DNA from: Mycetocola_A sp015752285
GTDB taxonomy: Bacteria > Actinomycetota > Actinomycetes > Actinomycetales > Microbacteriaceae
Reading direction: 5' to 3'
Length of the DNA: 64,000 bases
Assembly (NCBI RefSeq): GCF_015752285.1
Contig: NZ_JADOUY010000001.1
Coordinates: 372,001 to 436,000, forward strand
The notes under the pieces were generated by a model. The model worked only from the letters and a program-made list of their open reading frames with translations. It searched no databases and was not told the origin of the DNA. Positions 42,324-50,955 of this stretch are shown here, one piece after another. Position numbers and translations under genes: made by a program. The first letter of the stretch is position 1, and every line of letters starts with the position of its first letter.

Positions 42324-43771
42324 CTCCCCCGGTCAGCGCCCTCGCCCCGGCACCCGATGTGCCGGCAGAGGAGGTTGCGCTCGACCAACTGCGGTCGCAC
42401 CTGGCCGAGGTGATCGGCACTCTTGACCTCGATCACCTCGACCGGCTCGACGGTGACCGTATGCTCACTGTGTTGTCGACGACCGCGGCGTTGGGTCGCG
42501 GGATCGAGGCGATCCTTGCCGCAGCGGCGAACGACGTCGCGGTGCGGTCGGATCCAGTCCGTGGCAGTGCCGGGCTGGCGGCCCGGTTGAACTTCGCCCG
42601 GCCGTCGCACCTCGTCGAGATGGTCGCCGGGGTGTCTGCAGCGACGGCACTGAGATTGATCCGCGTCGGATCGCGCACGTCCCCGCGGGCAACGGATGCC
42701 GGACTGCCCCTGCCACCGCTGTTCCCCGTCGTCGGCGAGGCGCTCCGGGCCGGACTGATCGGCGCCGAGACCGCCGATGTGATCAGCAAAGAACTCACGA
42801 CTGCTGCGGCGCGAGCCGATGTGGATGGCCTGACAGCCGCCGAAGCCACGCTGGTCGGACAGGCCACCGGCAGCGGAACAGACCTGGGCATGCCCCTGCC
42901 GCCCGACCTCATCGCTGTTCAGGCACGGCAGTGGCGCGACCGACTCGACCAGGACGGCGTCGAACCGCGCGCAGAGCAGGCGTTTCAGAACCGGGAGTTC
43001 TGGGTCTCGGACACCACGACGAACGGGTTGTTCCGGTTCGGCGGGCAGGTCACCGTCGACGTCGGAGCTAAACTCCGTTCTCTGTTCTCCGCCGTGCTGA
43101 GCCCCCGAACGGCATCCCGCTACCTTCCGGGCGATCCCACCGACGCCGAATCGAACGCCACGGGCACCCCGGCGCCCGACATCGACCGGGGTACCGGGAA
43201 CGACGCGAGCACTCCACGAGAGACCCGCACTCCCGGCCAGATTCGTGCCGATGTCTTCGCCGCGATGATCGACTCGCTCGCGCGCTCCGCCGACGTTCCT
43301 ACTGTCACCGGTGCGTCGCCCACCGTCGTCGTCACCGTCACCGCAGAAGTGCTGAAGAATGACAAGGGAACCGGGGAGATCGTCGGAGAGCCAGAACCGG
43401 TCCCCTTCTCCACCATCAGACAGATCCTGTGTGACAGCAGCGTCCTCCCCGCGATCATCGACACCGACGGTGCGCTCGTCGCACTCGGTACCGAGAAACG
43501 ACTATTCTCGCGCGACCAACGACTGGGAATGATCGCCAGAGATGGACCCACCTGCGGAATCAGTGGGTGCACCATTCCTGCCTCGGCCTGCGAAGCCCAC
43601 CACATCGTCGAACATTCCGAGGGCGGGCCGACTCACACCGACAACGGTGCTCTGTTCTGCTGGTTCCACCACCGGATGATCGACACCGGGGTCTTCTCCG
43701 TCGAGATGGTCGACGGCAGACCGGTCGTCTCGATCCCCAACTGGCTGCAACGCAAACCTTACTTCCACTGA
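42320..43771 (+). CDS. DUF222 domain-containing HNH endonuclease family protein
   Basis: 483 aa. Residues ~20-340 form the helical DUF222 region; the C-terminal HNH motif is CEAHHIVEHSEGGPTHTDNG and ALFCWFHHRMID, with zinc-type Cys residues in GPTCGISGC. These genes are multi-copy in actinobacteria and behave like scattered accessory genes; activity is not established. It separates rhaI from the rest of the rhamnose locus. The middle third (about residues 280-330) is low-complexity. Confidence 0.85.
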   Translation: MTPPVSALAPAPDVPAEEVALDQLRSHLAEVIGTLDLDHLDRLDGDRMLTVLSTTAALGRGIEAILAAAANDVAVRSDPVRGSAGLAARLNFARPSHLVEMVAGVSAATALRLIRVGSRTSPRATDAGLPLPPLFPVVGEALRAGLIGAETADVISKELTTAAARADVDGLTAAEATLVGQATGSGTDLGMPLPPDLIAVQARQWRDRLDQDGVEPRAEQAFQNREFWVSDTTTNGLFRFGGQVTVDVGAKLRSLFSAVLSPRTASRYLPGDPTDAESNATGTPAPDIDRGTGNDASTPRETRTPGQIRADVFAAMIDSLARSADVPTVTGASPTVVVTVTAEVLKNDKGTGEIVGEPEPVPFSTIRQILCDSSVLPAIIDTDGALVALGTEKRLFSRDQRLGMIARDGPTCGISGCTIPASACEAHHIVEHSEGGPTHTDNGALFCWFHHRMIDTGVFSVEMVDGRPVVSIPNWLQRKPYFH

Positions 43772-43784
43772 GACGGAGGGAAGG

Positions 43785-44363
43785 TCAGCCCACCCGGGAA
43801 AGGAACGTCAGCACCCGCTCGGTGAGCAACGCAGTCGCCCGCTCGTCGAACGACGACAGGCTGCTGTCGGCGAAGAGGTGCTGGTCGCCGGGGTACAGGA
43901 ACAGTTCACCGTCGGCGGCCTGCGCGACCAGGGCACGGGCCTCGTCGATGTCCCCCGACTCGATGAATTCCGGGTCGGCATCCTTGCTGTGGATCTGCAC
44001 CGGCACGCTGGCCGGCCACATCTCGGTGAACTCAGACACCGGCACCGTGCCGGAGAAGAGCAGAGCACCCGTCGCGCCGGGACGCGTCTGGGCCAGAAGC
44101 TGCGCCGGCATCGCGCCGAGCGAGAAGCCGGCATAGACCAGGGCATTCGGCAGCCCGTCCGCAGCCGCCCGACCCCGCTCGAGCACGGTGTCGAACCCCA
44201 TCGACCGTACGTAAGCCATTCCATCGTCCAGCTCGTCGAACGTGTGGCCGTCATAGAGGTCGGGAAGATGCACGACGTGCCCTGCTTCGGTGAGGGCCTC
44301 GGCGAATGCCTGCACGCCCCCGGTCAGGCCCTGCGCGTGGTGGAACACCAGAATCTCAGCCAC
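43785..44363 (-). CDS. dienelactone hydrolase family protein
   Basis: 192 aa from GTG 44363 with a strong AAGGAGAGAG site. Starts VAEILVFHHAQGLTGGV; the nucleophile elbow is YAGFSLGAM (Ser rather than the classical DLH Cys), Asp in KDADPEF and His in YPGDQHLFAD. Small cytoplasmic esterase of unknown substrate. Convergent with the DUF222 gene. Confidence 0.85.
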   Translation of the reverse strand: MAEILVFHHAQGLTGGVQAFAEALTEAGHVVHLPDLYDGHTFDELDDGMAYVRSMGFDTVLERGRAAADGLPNALVYAGFSLGAMPAQLLAQTRPGATGALLFSGTVPVSEFTEMWPASVPVQIHSKDADPEFIESGDIDEARALVAQAADGELFLYPGDQHLFADSSLSSFDERATALLTERVLTFLSRVG

Positions 44364-44447
44364 AATCACTCTCTCCTTCGGGCCCGGCCGGGCCGTCCCC
44401 ACCGATTATGGTCGGGTTCGGTCCCAGTTGGTAGAAAAATCTCGAAC

Positions 44448-45125
44448 TCAGATCCCTCCGTACTTTCGTTTCGTGAGCCCGTTGAGCAACGAGGCGAAGA
44501 CGAGCGCAAGCAGCTGCACCTGCACCCCGTCGTTGCCCGGGAAGGCGAGCAAGATCCCGGCGTTGAGCCAGACGATGAGCACGGTGGCGAGCACGACACC
44601 AGCGACCCGGCCGATGCCACCGGTGATGGCAACGCCACCGAGCACGGCGATGGTGATCGCCGGGAGCGCCATCCCGTTTCCGCTCGTCCCGGCATCCGGT
44701 CTCGCCGACGCGAACTGCGCCACGGTCACGATCCCCACCAGCCCGGAGATCACACCGGACAGGATGTAGACCGCGAGCCGGTTCGGCCGCACGTTGACGC
44801 CGGCCCACGCTGCTGCCGTGTCGTTGGTGCCCGCCGCGTACACCCGCCGCCCGAAGGTCGTCTTGTTGAGCAGCACCCAGACGACGATGATCACCGGGAT
44901 CAGGAAGGTGAAGATTCCGAGCGGGATGAGAGGAAGTGAGCCGCCGATGAGCGGCAACTCGATCGCCTTGGCGGCCGAGTAGAACGCCTGGATCTCTGCC
45001 GAGTTGACCGGTTTCTGGTCGCTCCAGACCAGCGCGATCGACCGGTACGCGTAAAACGTCGCTGCGTCACCGGCGAGCGCCTTCGCAATCGAGACCTGCT
45101 GTTGCTGCGCGAGCGACAGTTGCAT
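44448..45125 (-). pseudogene. decayed sugar ABC transporter: ATPase fragment fused to a truncated permease
   Basis: The reading frame (225 codons from 45125) starts with LSLAQQQQVSIAKALAGDA, which resembles the ABC-ATPase signature region of RbsA/RhaT-type proteins, and then jumps directly into a permease at TFYAYRSIALVW, a block usually about 120 residues into RbsC/RhaP-type permeases. The rest (helices and GGVAITGGIGRVAG, ending LTKRKYGGI) matches the permease C-terminal half. Walker A/B motifs and the first membrane helices are missing. Best read as the scar of a deletion that joined two neighbouring genes in frame. A stop codon lies about 60 nt upstream in frame. Confidence 0.7.
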
Positions 45126-45205
45126 TCGACTTGCGCTGGGCAGCCCTGGCGGGTGCCGACGAATCCGGCGCGTTGTAGCATTTCAGGCGAAGCGAGGAGC
45201 AGGCA

Positions 45206-45967
45206 ATGGCAACGACGTCGACGGTGAACGCCGAGTCACGACGGGAGCGACTGCTCGCGATCCTCGAGGCCGACGGCATCATCCGGCTCGAAGAGGCCGC
45301 AGAAGGCCTCGGCGTCTCGGCGATGACCGTCCGCCGCGATCTCGCCGATCTCGAATCAGACGGGCAGCTTCGTCGGGTGCGCGGCGGCGCCGTACCGTCG
45401 CTGCGCCCCCGCTCCTTTCTCGAACGGATGTCGACGGGAGCGGCGGCGAAGCTGGTCATCGCCGAGAAGGCGCTCGCCCTGGTGCCCGAGGTGGGTGCGG
45501 CCGCATTCGATGCGTCGTCTACCGTCGGGACGCTCCTGTCTCGGCTCGACGGAGCATCCGATCTCACGCTTGCGACGAATTCGTGGGAGAACTTCCAGGT
45601 CGCGCGACACCAGCCGGGGATCTCTGCGTTGCTCGTCGGCGGCGAAGCCGAGGAGCGCACTGACAGCTTCGTCGGCCTCCTCGCGTGCCAGGCTGCATCG
45701 TCCCTGCACTACGCGAAGTTCTTCACCTCGTCGGCAGCGGCCGACAGCGCACGCGGAACGAGCGAGGTCACCCTGGCCGAAACCCAGGTCAAACTGGCCT
45801 TCGCCGAGGCGTCAGACGAGACGGTGCTCCTCCTCGACTCGAGCAAACTCGGACAGCGTGCTCTCGCCAGGTCTCTCGACTGGGATCGGATCGATGCGCT
45901 GGTCACCGAGCTCGATCCGGGCGACGAGCGCCTCGACCCCTACCGGGATCTCACCGACGTGATCTGA
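45206..45967 (+). CDS. DeoR-family transcriptional regulator
   Basis: 253 aa, GAGGAG before the ATG. DeoR helix-turn-helix (RRERLLAILEADGIIRLEEA, then VSAMTVRRDLADLESDGQLR) and the C-terminal sugar-phosphate sensor (DASSTVGTLL, TNSWENFQVA, DSSKLGQRALARSL). It lies directly upstream of the bifunctional aldolase gene and probably controls it through the AT-rich site at 46015-46033, sensing a phosphorylated intermediate such as rhamnulose-1-phosphate. Confidence 0.88.
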   Translation: MATTSTVNAESRRERLLAILEADGIIRLEEAAEGLGVSAMTVRRDLADLESDGQLRRVRGGAVPSLRPRSFLERMSTGAAAKLVIAEKALALVPEVGAAAFDASSTVGTLLSRLDGASDLTLATNSWENFQVARHQPGISALLVGGEAEERTDSFVGLLACQAASSLHYAKFFTSSAAADSARGTSEVTLAETQVKLAFAEASDETVLLLDSSKLGQRALARSLDWDRIDALVTELDPGDERLDPYRDLTDVI

Positions 45968-45977
45968 GCCCGCAGGC

Positions 45978-46006
45978 TTGACGCTCCGATCCGTGCCTGT
46001 TACTTT
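45978..46006 (+). promoter_or_regulatory. promoter of the aldolase-rhaB operon
   Basis: -35 TTGACG (45978-45983), 17-bp spacer, -10 TACTTT (46001-46006); leader of about 35 nt with GGGAGA before the ATG at 46046. Confidence 0.7.
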
Positions 46007-46014
46007 CCGTAAGA

Positions 46015-46033
46015 GTTAACAAAATCAAACAAC
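46015..46033. promoter_or_regulatory. probable DeoR-type operator
   Basis: GTTAACAAAATCAAACAAC; read on the minus strand it contains two TTGTT/TTTGTT half-sites in tandem around GATT. AT-rich in a GC-rich genome and just after the predicted start site. Confidence 0.5.
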
Positions 46034-46045
46034 GGGAGACGGGCG

Positions 46046-48082
46046 ATGACGAACGACACCGCGGCGGACCTGATCGCGCGCAGTAACCGGCTCGGCGCCG
46101 ATCCCAGGAACACCAACTATGCCGGAGGCAACACGTCCGCCAAAGGCACAGCTCTCGACCCGGCCACGGGCGAGACCGTCGAGCTTCTGTGGGTCAAAGG
46201 CTCGGGCGGAGACCTCGGCACGCTCACCGAGCAGGGTCTCGCCGTTCTGCGGCTCGACCGCATGCGTGCGCTCACGAATGTCTACCCCGGTGTCGAGCGT
46301 GAAGACGAGATGGTCGCCGCGTTCGACTACACGCTGCACGGCAGGCCGGGCGCAGCGCCGTCGATCGACACCGCCATGCACGGCCTTGTCGACGCGGCGC
46401 ACGTGGATCACCTTCACCCGGACTCCGGCATCGCCATCGCGACCGCCGCCGACGGCGAGGAGCTCACGCGCACCATCTTCGGCGACACGGTCGTCTGGGT
46501 GCCGTGGCGTCGCCCCGGCTTTCAGCTCGGACTCGACATCGCGGCCATCAGGAACGAGAACCCGGATGCCATCGGCTGCATCCTCGGCGGACACGGCATC
46601 ACCGCGTGGGGCGAGACCAGCGACGAGTCCGAGAGGAACTCGCTGTGGATCATCGACACCGCCGCCGCGTACATCGCCGAGAACTCACGACAGGAACCGT
46701 TCGGCCCTGAGCTCGACGGCTTCGAGGCCCTCCCACTGGCCGAGCGCCGCGCGAAGGCTGCCGCCATCGCCCCGGCGCTCCGAGGGCTCGCTTCCACGGA
46801 CAAGCCGCAGGTCGGCCACTTCACCGACCACGCCGTCGTCCTCGATTTCCTCGCCAGCGCCGAGCACCCGCGGCTGGCCGCTCTCGGCACCAGCTGCCCT
46901 GACCACTTTCTCCGCACCAAGGTGAAGCCGCTGCTCGTCGACCTGCCGGCATCCGCTTCTGTGGAAGAGACGATCGAGCGCCTGCACACGCTGCACGCGG
47001 AGTACCGCGCCGACTACCAGGCCTACTACGACCGCAACGCGTCGTCGGACTCACCCGCCATCCGGGGTGCAGATCCTCTCATCGTCCTCGTGCCGGGGGT
47101 GGGCATGTTCAGCTACGGCGCAACCAAGCAGACCGCCCGCGTCGCAAGCGAGTTCTACCTCAACGCGATCAATGTCATGCGCGGCGCAGAGGGGCTCTCG
47201 ACGTACGCGCCGATCGACGAAACCGAGAAGTTCCGCATCGAGTACTGGGCTCTCGAAGAGGCCAAGCTGCAGCGCCTGCCGAAGCCCAAGCCGCTCGCCG
47301 CCCGGGTCGCCCTCGTCACCGGAGCGGCATCCGGAATCGGCAAGGCCATCGCTACCCGCCTCGCCGCCGAGGGCGCCTGCGTCGTGATCGCCGACCTCTC
47401 GCTCGAGAAGGCACAGGCCGCAGCCGCTGAGATCGGAAACCCGGATGTCGCCATCGGCATTGCCGCTGATGTCTCCAACGAGCAGGCGGTTCAGGGTGCC
47501 ATCGACGCCGCCGTCCTCGCCTTCGGGGGACTCGACCTCGTCGTGAACAACGCGGGCCTGTCGCTGTCGAAGTCGTTGCTCGAGACGACGGAGGCGGACT
47601 GGGACCTCCAGCACAACGTGATGGCCAAGGGCTCGTTCCTCGTGTCGAAGGCCGCTGCCCGTGTGCTCATCGACCAGAAGCTCGGCGGAGACATCATCTA
47701 TATCTCGTCGAAGAATTCGGTGTTCGCCGGACCGAATAACATCGCGTACTCGGCGACCAAGGCCGATCAGGCCCACCAGGTGCGCTTGCTCGCCGCCGAG
47801 TTGGGCGAGTACGGCATCAAAGTGAACGGCATCAACCCCGACGGTGTGGTGCGTGGCTCGGGCATCTTCGCCTCCGGCTGGGGTGCGAACCGGGCCAAGA
47901 CCTACGGCATCGACGAAGAGGACCTCGGCACGTTCTACGCCCAGCGCACCATCCTCAAGCGTGAGGTGGTGCCCGAGAACGTCGCCAACGCCGTATTCGT
48001 GCTCTGCACGAGCGACCTGTCGCACACCACCGGCCTGCACATCCCGGTCGACGCCGGTGTCGCTGCCGCGTTCCTGCGATGA
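46046..48082 (+). CDS. bifunctional rhamnulose-1-phosphate aldolase / lactaldehyde dehydrogenase (RhaD-RhaE fusion)
   Basis: 678 aa. The N-terminal class II aldolase domain (about 1-420) has metal-ligand histidines in VDHLHPDSGIAIA and LGGHGITAW. The C-terminal short-chain dehydrogenase (about 425-678) has the nucleotide loop VTGAASGIGKAIA and the catalytic Tyr-Lys in YSATKADQ with Ser in YISSKNS. The fusion cleaves L-rhamnulose-1-phosphate to DHAP and L-lactaldehyde, then oxidises the latter to lactate. The stop overlaps the rhaB start. Confidence 0.93.
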   Translation: MTNDTAADLIARSNRLGADPRNTNYAGGNTSAKGTALDPATGETVELLWVKGSGGDLGTLTEQGLAVLRLDRMRALTNVYPGVEREDEMVAAFDYTLHGRPGAAPSIDTAMHGLVDAAHVDHLHPDSGIAIATAADGEELTRTIFGDTVVWVPWRRPGFQLGLDIAAIRNENPDAIGCILGGHGITAWGETSDESERNSLWIIDTAAAYIAENSRQEPFGPELDGFEALPLAERRAKAAAIAPALRGLASTDKPQVGHFTDHAVVLDFLASAEHPRLAALGTSCPDHFLRTKVKPLLVDLPASASVEETIERLHTLHAEYRADYQAYYDRNASSDSPAIRGADPLIVLVPGVGMFSYGATKQTARVASEFYLNAINVMRGAEGLSTYAPIDETEKFRIEYWALEEAKLQRLPKPKPLAARVALVTGAASGIGKAIATRLAAEGACVVIADLSLEKAQAAAAEIGNPDVAIGIAADVSNEQAVQGAIDAAVLAFGGLDLVVNNAGLSLSKSLLETTEADWDLQHNVMAKGSFLVSKAAARVLIDQKLGGDIIYISSKNSVFAGPNNIAYSATKADQAHQVRLLAAELGEYGIKVNGINPDGVVRGSGIFASGWGANRAKTYGIDEEDLGTFYAQRTILKREVVPENVANAVFVLCTSDLSHTTGLHIPVDAGVAAAFLR

Positions 48083-49494
48083 GCGGCGCCGTCGCTGCCG
48101 TCGACCTCGGGGCGACGAGCGGCCGGGTCATGCTCGGCCGGGTGGGACCGAACACCCTGCGGCTCGAACCCGTGCACCGCTTCGCCAACGGACCGGCACG
48201 GACTGCAGACGGCCTCCATTGGGACGCAAGCGGGCTCCTGCATTCCATCCTCACCGGACTTGCCGAAGCCGCACGCCGCGAACCGGCGATCCAGAGCATC
48301 GGAATCGACTCCTGGGCGGTGGACTACGCGTTGCTCGCTGACGGACGGATGCTCTCAGAGCCGTTCCACTACCGCGACGATCGCACCGCCGCAGGGGTGG
48401 CCACCGTGCACACCCTGGTGCCGTTCGCCGAGCTGTACGCCCAGAACGGGCTCCAGTTCCTCCCCTTCAACACGCTCTACCAGCTCGCCGCAGACGGACG
48501 CCGGCTTGACGACGCCGACACTCTGTTGCTCATCCCCGACCTCATCGCCCACTGGCTGACCGGTTCGCGGACCGCCGAGATCACCAACGCGTCGACCACC
48601 GGCCTGCTGTCGATCGACGGCCGCTGGAACGACGACCTTATCGCCCGACTCGAGCTTCCCCCCACCCTCTTCCCCCCGATCGTCGCACCGGGCACTCTGC
48701 TCGGTTCGCTGCTCCCAGCCATCGCCGCAGAGACCGGGTTGTCTGCACAGACGCCGGTCACCGCTGTCGGCTCGCACGACACGGCATCCGCTGTCGTCGC
48801 CATCCCACTGACCTCCGGCGACGCCGCGTGGATCTCGTGCGGCACCTGGGGACTCGTGGGACTCGAGCTCGAGCATCCGGTGCTGACGGCGGCCAGCCGC
48901 GAGGCGAACTTCACGAACGAGGGCGGCGTCGACGGCCGGGTGCGGTTCCTCCACAACGTGATGGGGCTCTGGCTGCTCAGCGAATCGGTGCGCACCTGGG
49001 AACGCGAGACGGGCTCGGTGATCGACCTGCCTGCCCTCCTGGTACAGGCCGCAGCTGTCAGCTCGCCGATGCCGGTGTTCGACGTCGACGACCCTCGGTT
49101 CCTGCAGCCTGGCGATATGCCAGCACGCATCGCCGAAGCGCTCACCGAACAGGGGCTGCCTGTTCCGCGATCCACCGCCGAGTTCGTGCGCACCATTCTC
49201 GAGAGTCTGGCGGATGCCTTCGCTCGCGCCGTCCACGCGGCATCCGCTCTTGCGAACACCCCTGTCAACGTGATCCACATCGTCGGGGGCGGTTCACTCA
49301 ACACCCTGCTCTGCCAGCTCACGGCCGACCGGTCAGGGATGCCGGTGCTGGCCGGGCCGGTCGAGGCGACGGCGCTCGGCAACGTCCTCGTCCAGGCCAG
49401 GGCCGTCGGGCTGCTCTCGGGAGACCTCGAGTCCATGCGGGCACTGGTCGCCCGCTCGTTTGCGCCTGTTCGCTTCGAGCCGCGGGAACGCTGA
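48079..49494 (+). CDS. rhaB: rhamnulokinase
   Basis: 471 aa; FGGY carbohydrate kinase fold. ATP-binding AAVDLGATSGRVML, catalytic Asp in SIGIDSWAVDYALL, phosphate-2 motif WISCGTWGLVGLEL, adenosine motif IHIVGGGSLNTLLC. Phosphorylates L-rhamnulose, the step before the aldolase encoded just upstream. ATG overlaps the aldolase stop (ATGA). Confidence 0.94.
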   Translation: MSGAVAAVDLGATSGRVMLGRVGPNTLRLEPVHRFANGPARTADGLHWDASGLLHSILTGLAEAARREPAIQSIGIDSWAVDYALLADGRMLSEPFHYRDDRTAAGVATVHTLVPFAELYAQNGLQFLPFNTLYQLAADGRRLDDADTLLLIPDLIAHWLTGSRTAEITNASTTGLLSIDGRWNDDLIARLELPPTLFPPIVAPGTLLGSLLPAIAAETGLSAQTPVTAVGSHDTASAVVAIPLTSGDAAWISCGTWGLVGLELEHPVLTAASREANFTNEGGVDGRVRFLHNVMGLWLLSESVRTWERETGSVIDLPALLVQAAAVSSPMPVFDVDDPRFLQPGDMPARIAEALTEQGLPVPRSTAEFVRTILESLADAFARAVHAASALANTPVNVIHIVGGGSLNTLLCQLTADRSGMPVLAGPVEATALGNVLVQARAVGLLSGDLESMRALVARSFAPVRFEPRER

Positions 49495-49522
49495 GCCTCG
49501 GTTCGCAACGGCCCGAGCGGAG

Positions 49523-49554
49523 CCGTCAGACCGTCAGACCGTCAGACCGTCAGG
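49523..49554. repeat. tandem repeat, 8-bp unit CCGTCAGA, 4 copies
   Basis: Units at 49523, 49531, 49539 and 49547 (the last with one change). The stop codon of the small membrane protein gene lies within the last unit. Confidence 0.85.
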
Positions 49555-49768
49555 CCTTCAGAAGAACGATCGCGGCGATCGCACTCGCCAGCGCCAGGAG
49601 GAGCGCGATCGAGACGAGCACGATGTGAACCATGAGGAATCGGGTCGCCGTGCCGGAGGCATCCCGTGCTCGCGGGTCACGGAGAACACGCCGAAGGAAC
49701 GTCGGCCAGGCCAGAACGTTGAACGCGGCGTTGGCCAGGAGAAGGGCGGCGGCGAGCGGAGAATCCAT
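49550..49768 (-). CDS. SCO4848-family small membrane protein
   Basis: 72 aa, two membrane helices around the conserved WPTFLRRVLRDPRARD loop (compare the WPRFL-DPR pattern of the family) and RFLMVHIVLVSIALLLALAS. Family function unknown, restricted to actinobacteria. Leaderless: TAGGTT lies 6 nt before the ATG. The 3' end runs into an 8-bp repeat array. Confidence 0.75.
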   Translation of the reverse strand: MDSPLAAALLLANAAFNVLAWPTFLRRVLRDPRARDASGTATRFLMVHIVLVSIALLLALASAIAAIVLLKA

Positions 49769-49774
49769 CTCTCG

Positions 49775-49816
49775 AACCTAACAGGGCGAGAGATTCACAG
49801 AAGCGCTGGATAGGCT
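49775..49816. promoter_or_regulatory. divergent leaderless -10 elements
   Basis: TAGGTT on the minus strand (49775-49780) is 6 nt before the SCO4848-type ATG; TAGGCT on the plus strand (49811-49816) is 6 nt before the 2-hydroxyacid dehydrogenase ATG. Confidence 0.5.
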
Positions 49817-49822
49817 CGGACC

Positions 49823-50743
49823 ATGACCGAATCGATCCTCGTCAGTGTCCCAGGCAACGCGCTTCGCGAGGAGGTCGGCGAGCTCGACGGCGTCGAATTC
49901 CTCGAGTGGGATATGTCGGGGCCACCACCGGTCGACACGATCGACATCGTCATCCAGCCGTACATGGACGGGACTGCTCGCCTCGCGAACCTCACCGGCG
50001 TCACCACCCGGCTCGTACAGAGCCAGTCCATCGGCTACGACGGCGTCGGGGATGTCCTGCCAGCAGGTCACCTCTTCGCGAATGCTTCGACCGTGCACGA
50101 GACGTCGACTGCCGAGTTGACCCTCGCCCTCATCCTGGCGTCGCAGCGCGGCATCCCGCAGTTCGTCCGTGCAGCGGACGAGGGCCGCTGGGCCCCAGCG
50201 AGGCTCGAGAGCCTCGCTGACAGAACGGTGCTCCTGCTCGGCTACGGCGGCGTCGGCAAGGCGATCGAGGACCGTCTGCTCCCGTTCGAGACGAAAGTGG
50301 TCCGTGTGGCCAGTCGCGCCCGCAGCGACGAGCGCGGTCCGATCCACGACCTCGACGACCTGCCTGAGCTGCTGCCGGAAGCCGACATCGTCGTGGTGGG
50401 CGTTCCGCTCACCGAAGCGACGACGAAGCTCGTCGATGAGCACTTCCTCGCCGTGATGCGCGACGGTTCGCTGCTGGTCAACATCGCACGCGGGCAGGTT
50501 GCCGACACGGATGCCATCCTGCGGCATGCCGAGTCCGGTCGCCTGCGCTTCGCGCTCGACGTGACCGACCCTGAGCCGCTGCCCGACGGGCATCCGCTGT
50601 TCTCGTTCCCGAATGTGCTGATCAGCCCGCACGTCGGTGGGGCGTCGACTGCCATGCTGCCGCGGATGGCACGCCTCGTGCGCGACCAGGTCGAGCGGAT
50701 GCGACGCGGCGACGAGCCCGCGAACATCGTGCTGCGCAGCTAG
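49823..50743 (+). CDS. D-isomer-specific 2-hydroxyacid dehydrogenase family protein
   Basis: 306 aa. NAD-binding GYGGVGKAIEDRL in the Rossmann half; catalytic Arg in NIARGQVADTDAI, Glu in DVTDPEPLPDGH, and His in LISPHVGGAS. The substrate (glyoxylate, hydroxypyruvate or another 2-oxoacid) cannot be told. Leaderless start. Located between the rhamnose and lactate genes, but no clear functional link is visible. Confidence 0.9.
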   Translation: MTESILVSVPGNALREEVGELDGVEFLEWDMSGPPPVDTIDIVIQPYMDGTARLANLTGVTTRLVQSQSIGYDGVGDVLPAGHLFANASTVHETSTAELTLALILASQRGIPQFVRAADEGRWAPARLESLADRTVLLLGYGGVGKAIEDRLLPFETKVVRVASRARSDERGPIHDLDDLPELLPEADIVVVGVPLTEATTKLVDEHFLAVMRDGSLLVNIARGQVADTDAILRHAESGRLRFALDVTDPEPLPDGHPLFSFPNVLISPHVGGASTAMLPRMARLVRDQVERMRRGDEPANIVLRS

Positions 50744-50907
50744 CCGGCCGCACCAGCTGCTCAGTTCCCGCTGCCGCTGCGCTCGATCGGCAAGAGTTCC
50801 CGTTGTGGTCGAGGGCATCCGGCGTATCGGGGGCTGTCCACCGCCTCGGATGCCTCCGGCGCGGACGGTCTCCTCGGTGACCGTCCGCGCTCAGGCCGTG
50901 TAAGCTG

Positions 50908-50922
50908 TGTGGTCAGACCACA
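50908..50922. promoter_or_regulatory. GntR/LldR-type operator
   Basis: TGTGGTCAGACCACA is a perfect palindrome around a central A, containing the FadR-subfamily core TGGTCnGACCA. A TAAGCT hexamer (50901-50906) immediately precedes it, so bound regulator would block initiation at its own gene. Confidence 0.8.
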
Positions 50923-50955
50923 AGAGTCTGACAATACAGCCAACGGAGGCCGGGC

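Noticed and set aside
42320..43771. Insertion sequence
   Set aside because: DUF222/HNH proteins are not transposases, and no terminal inverted repeats or target duplications were visible.
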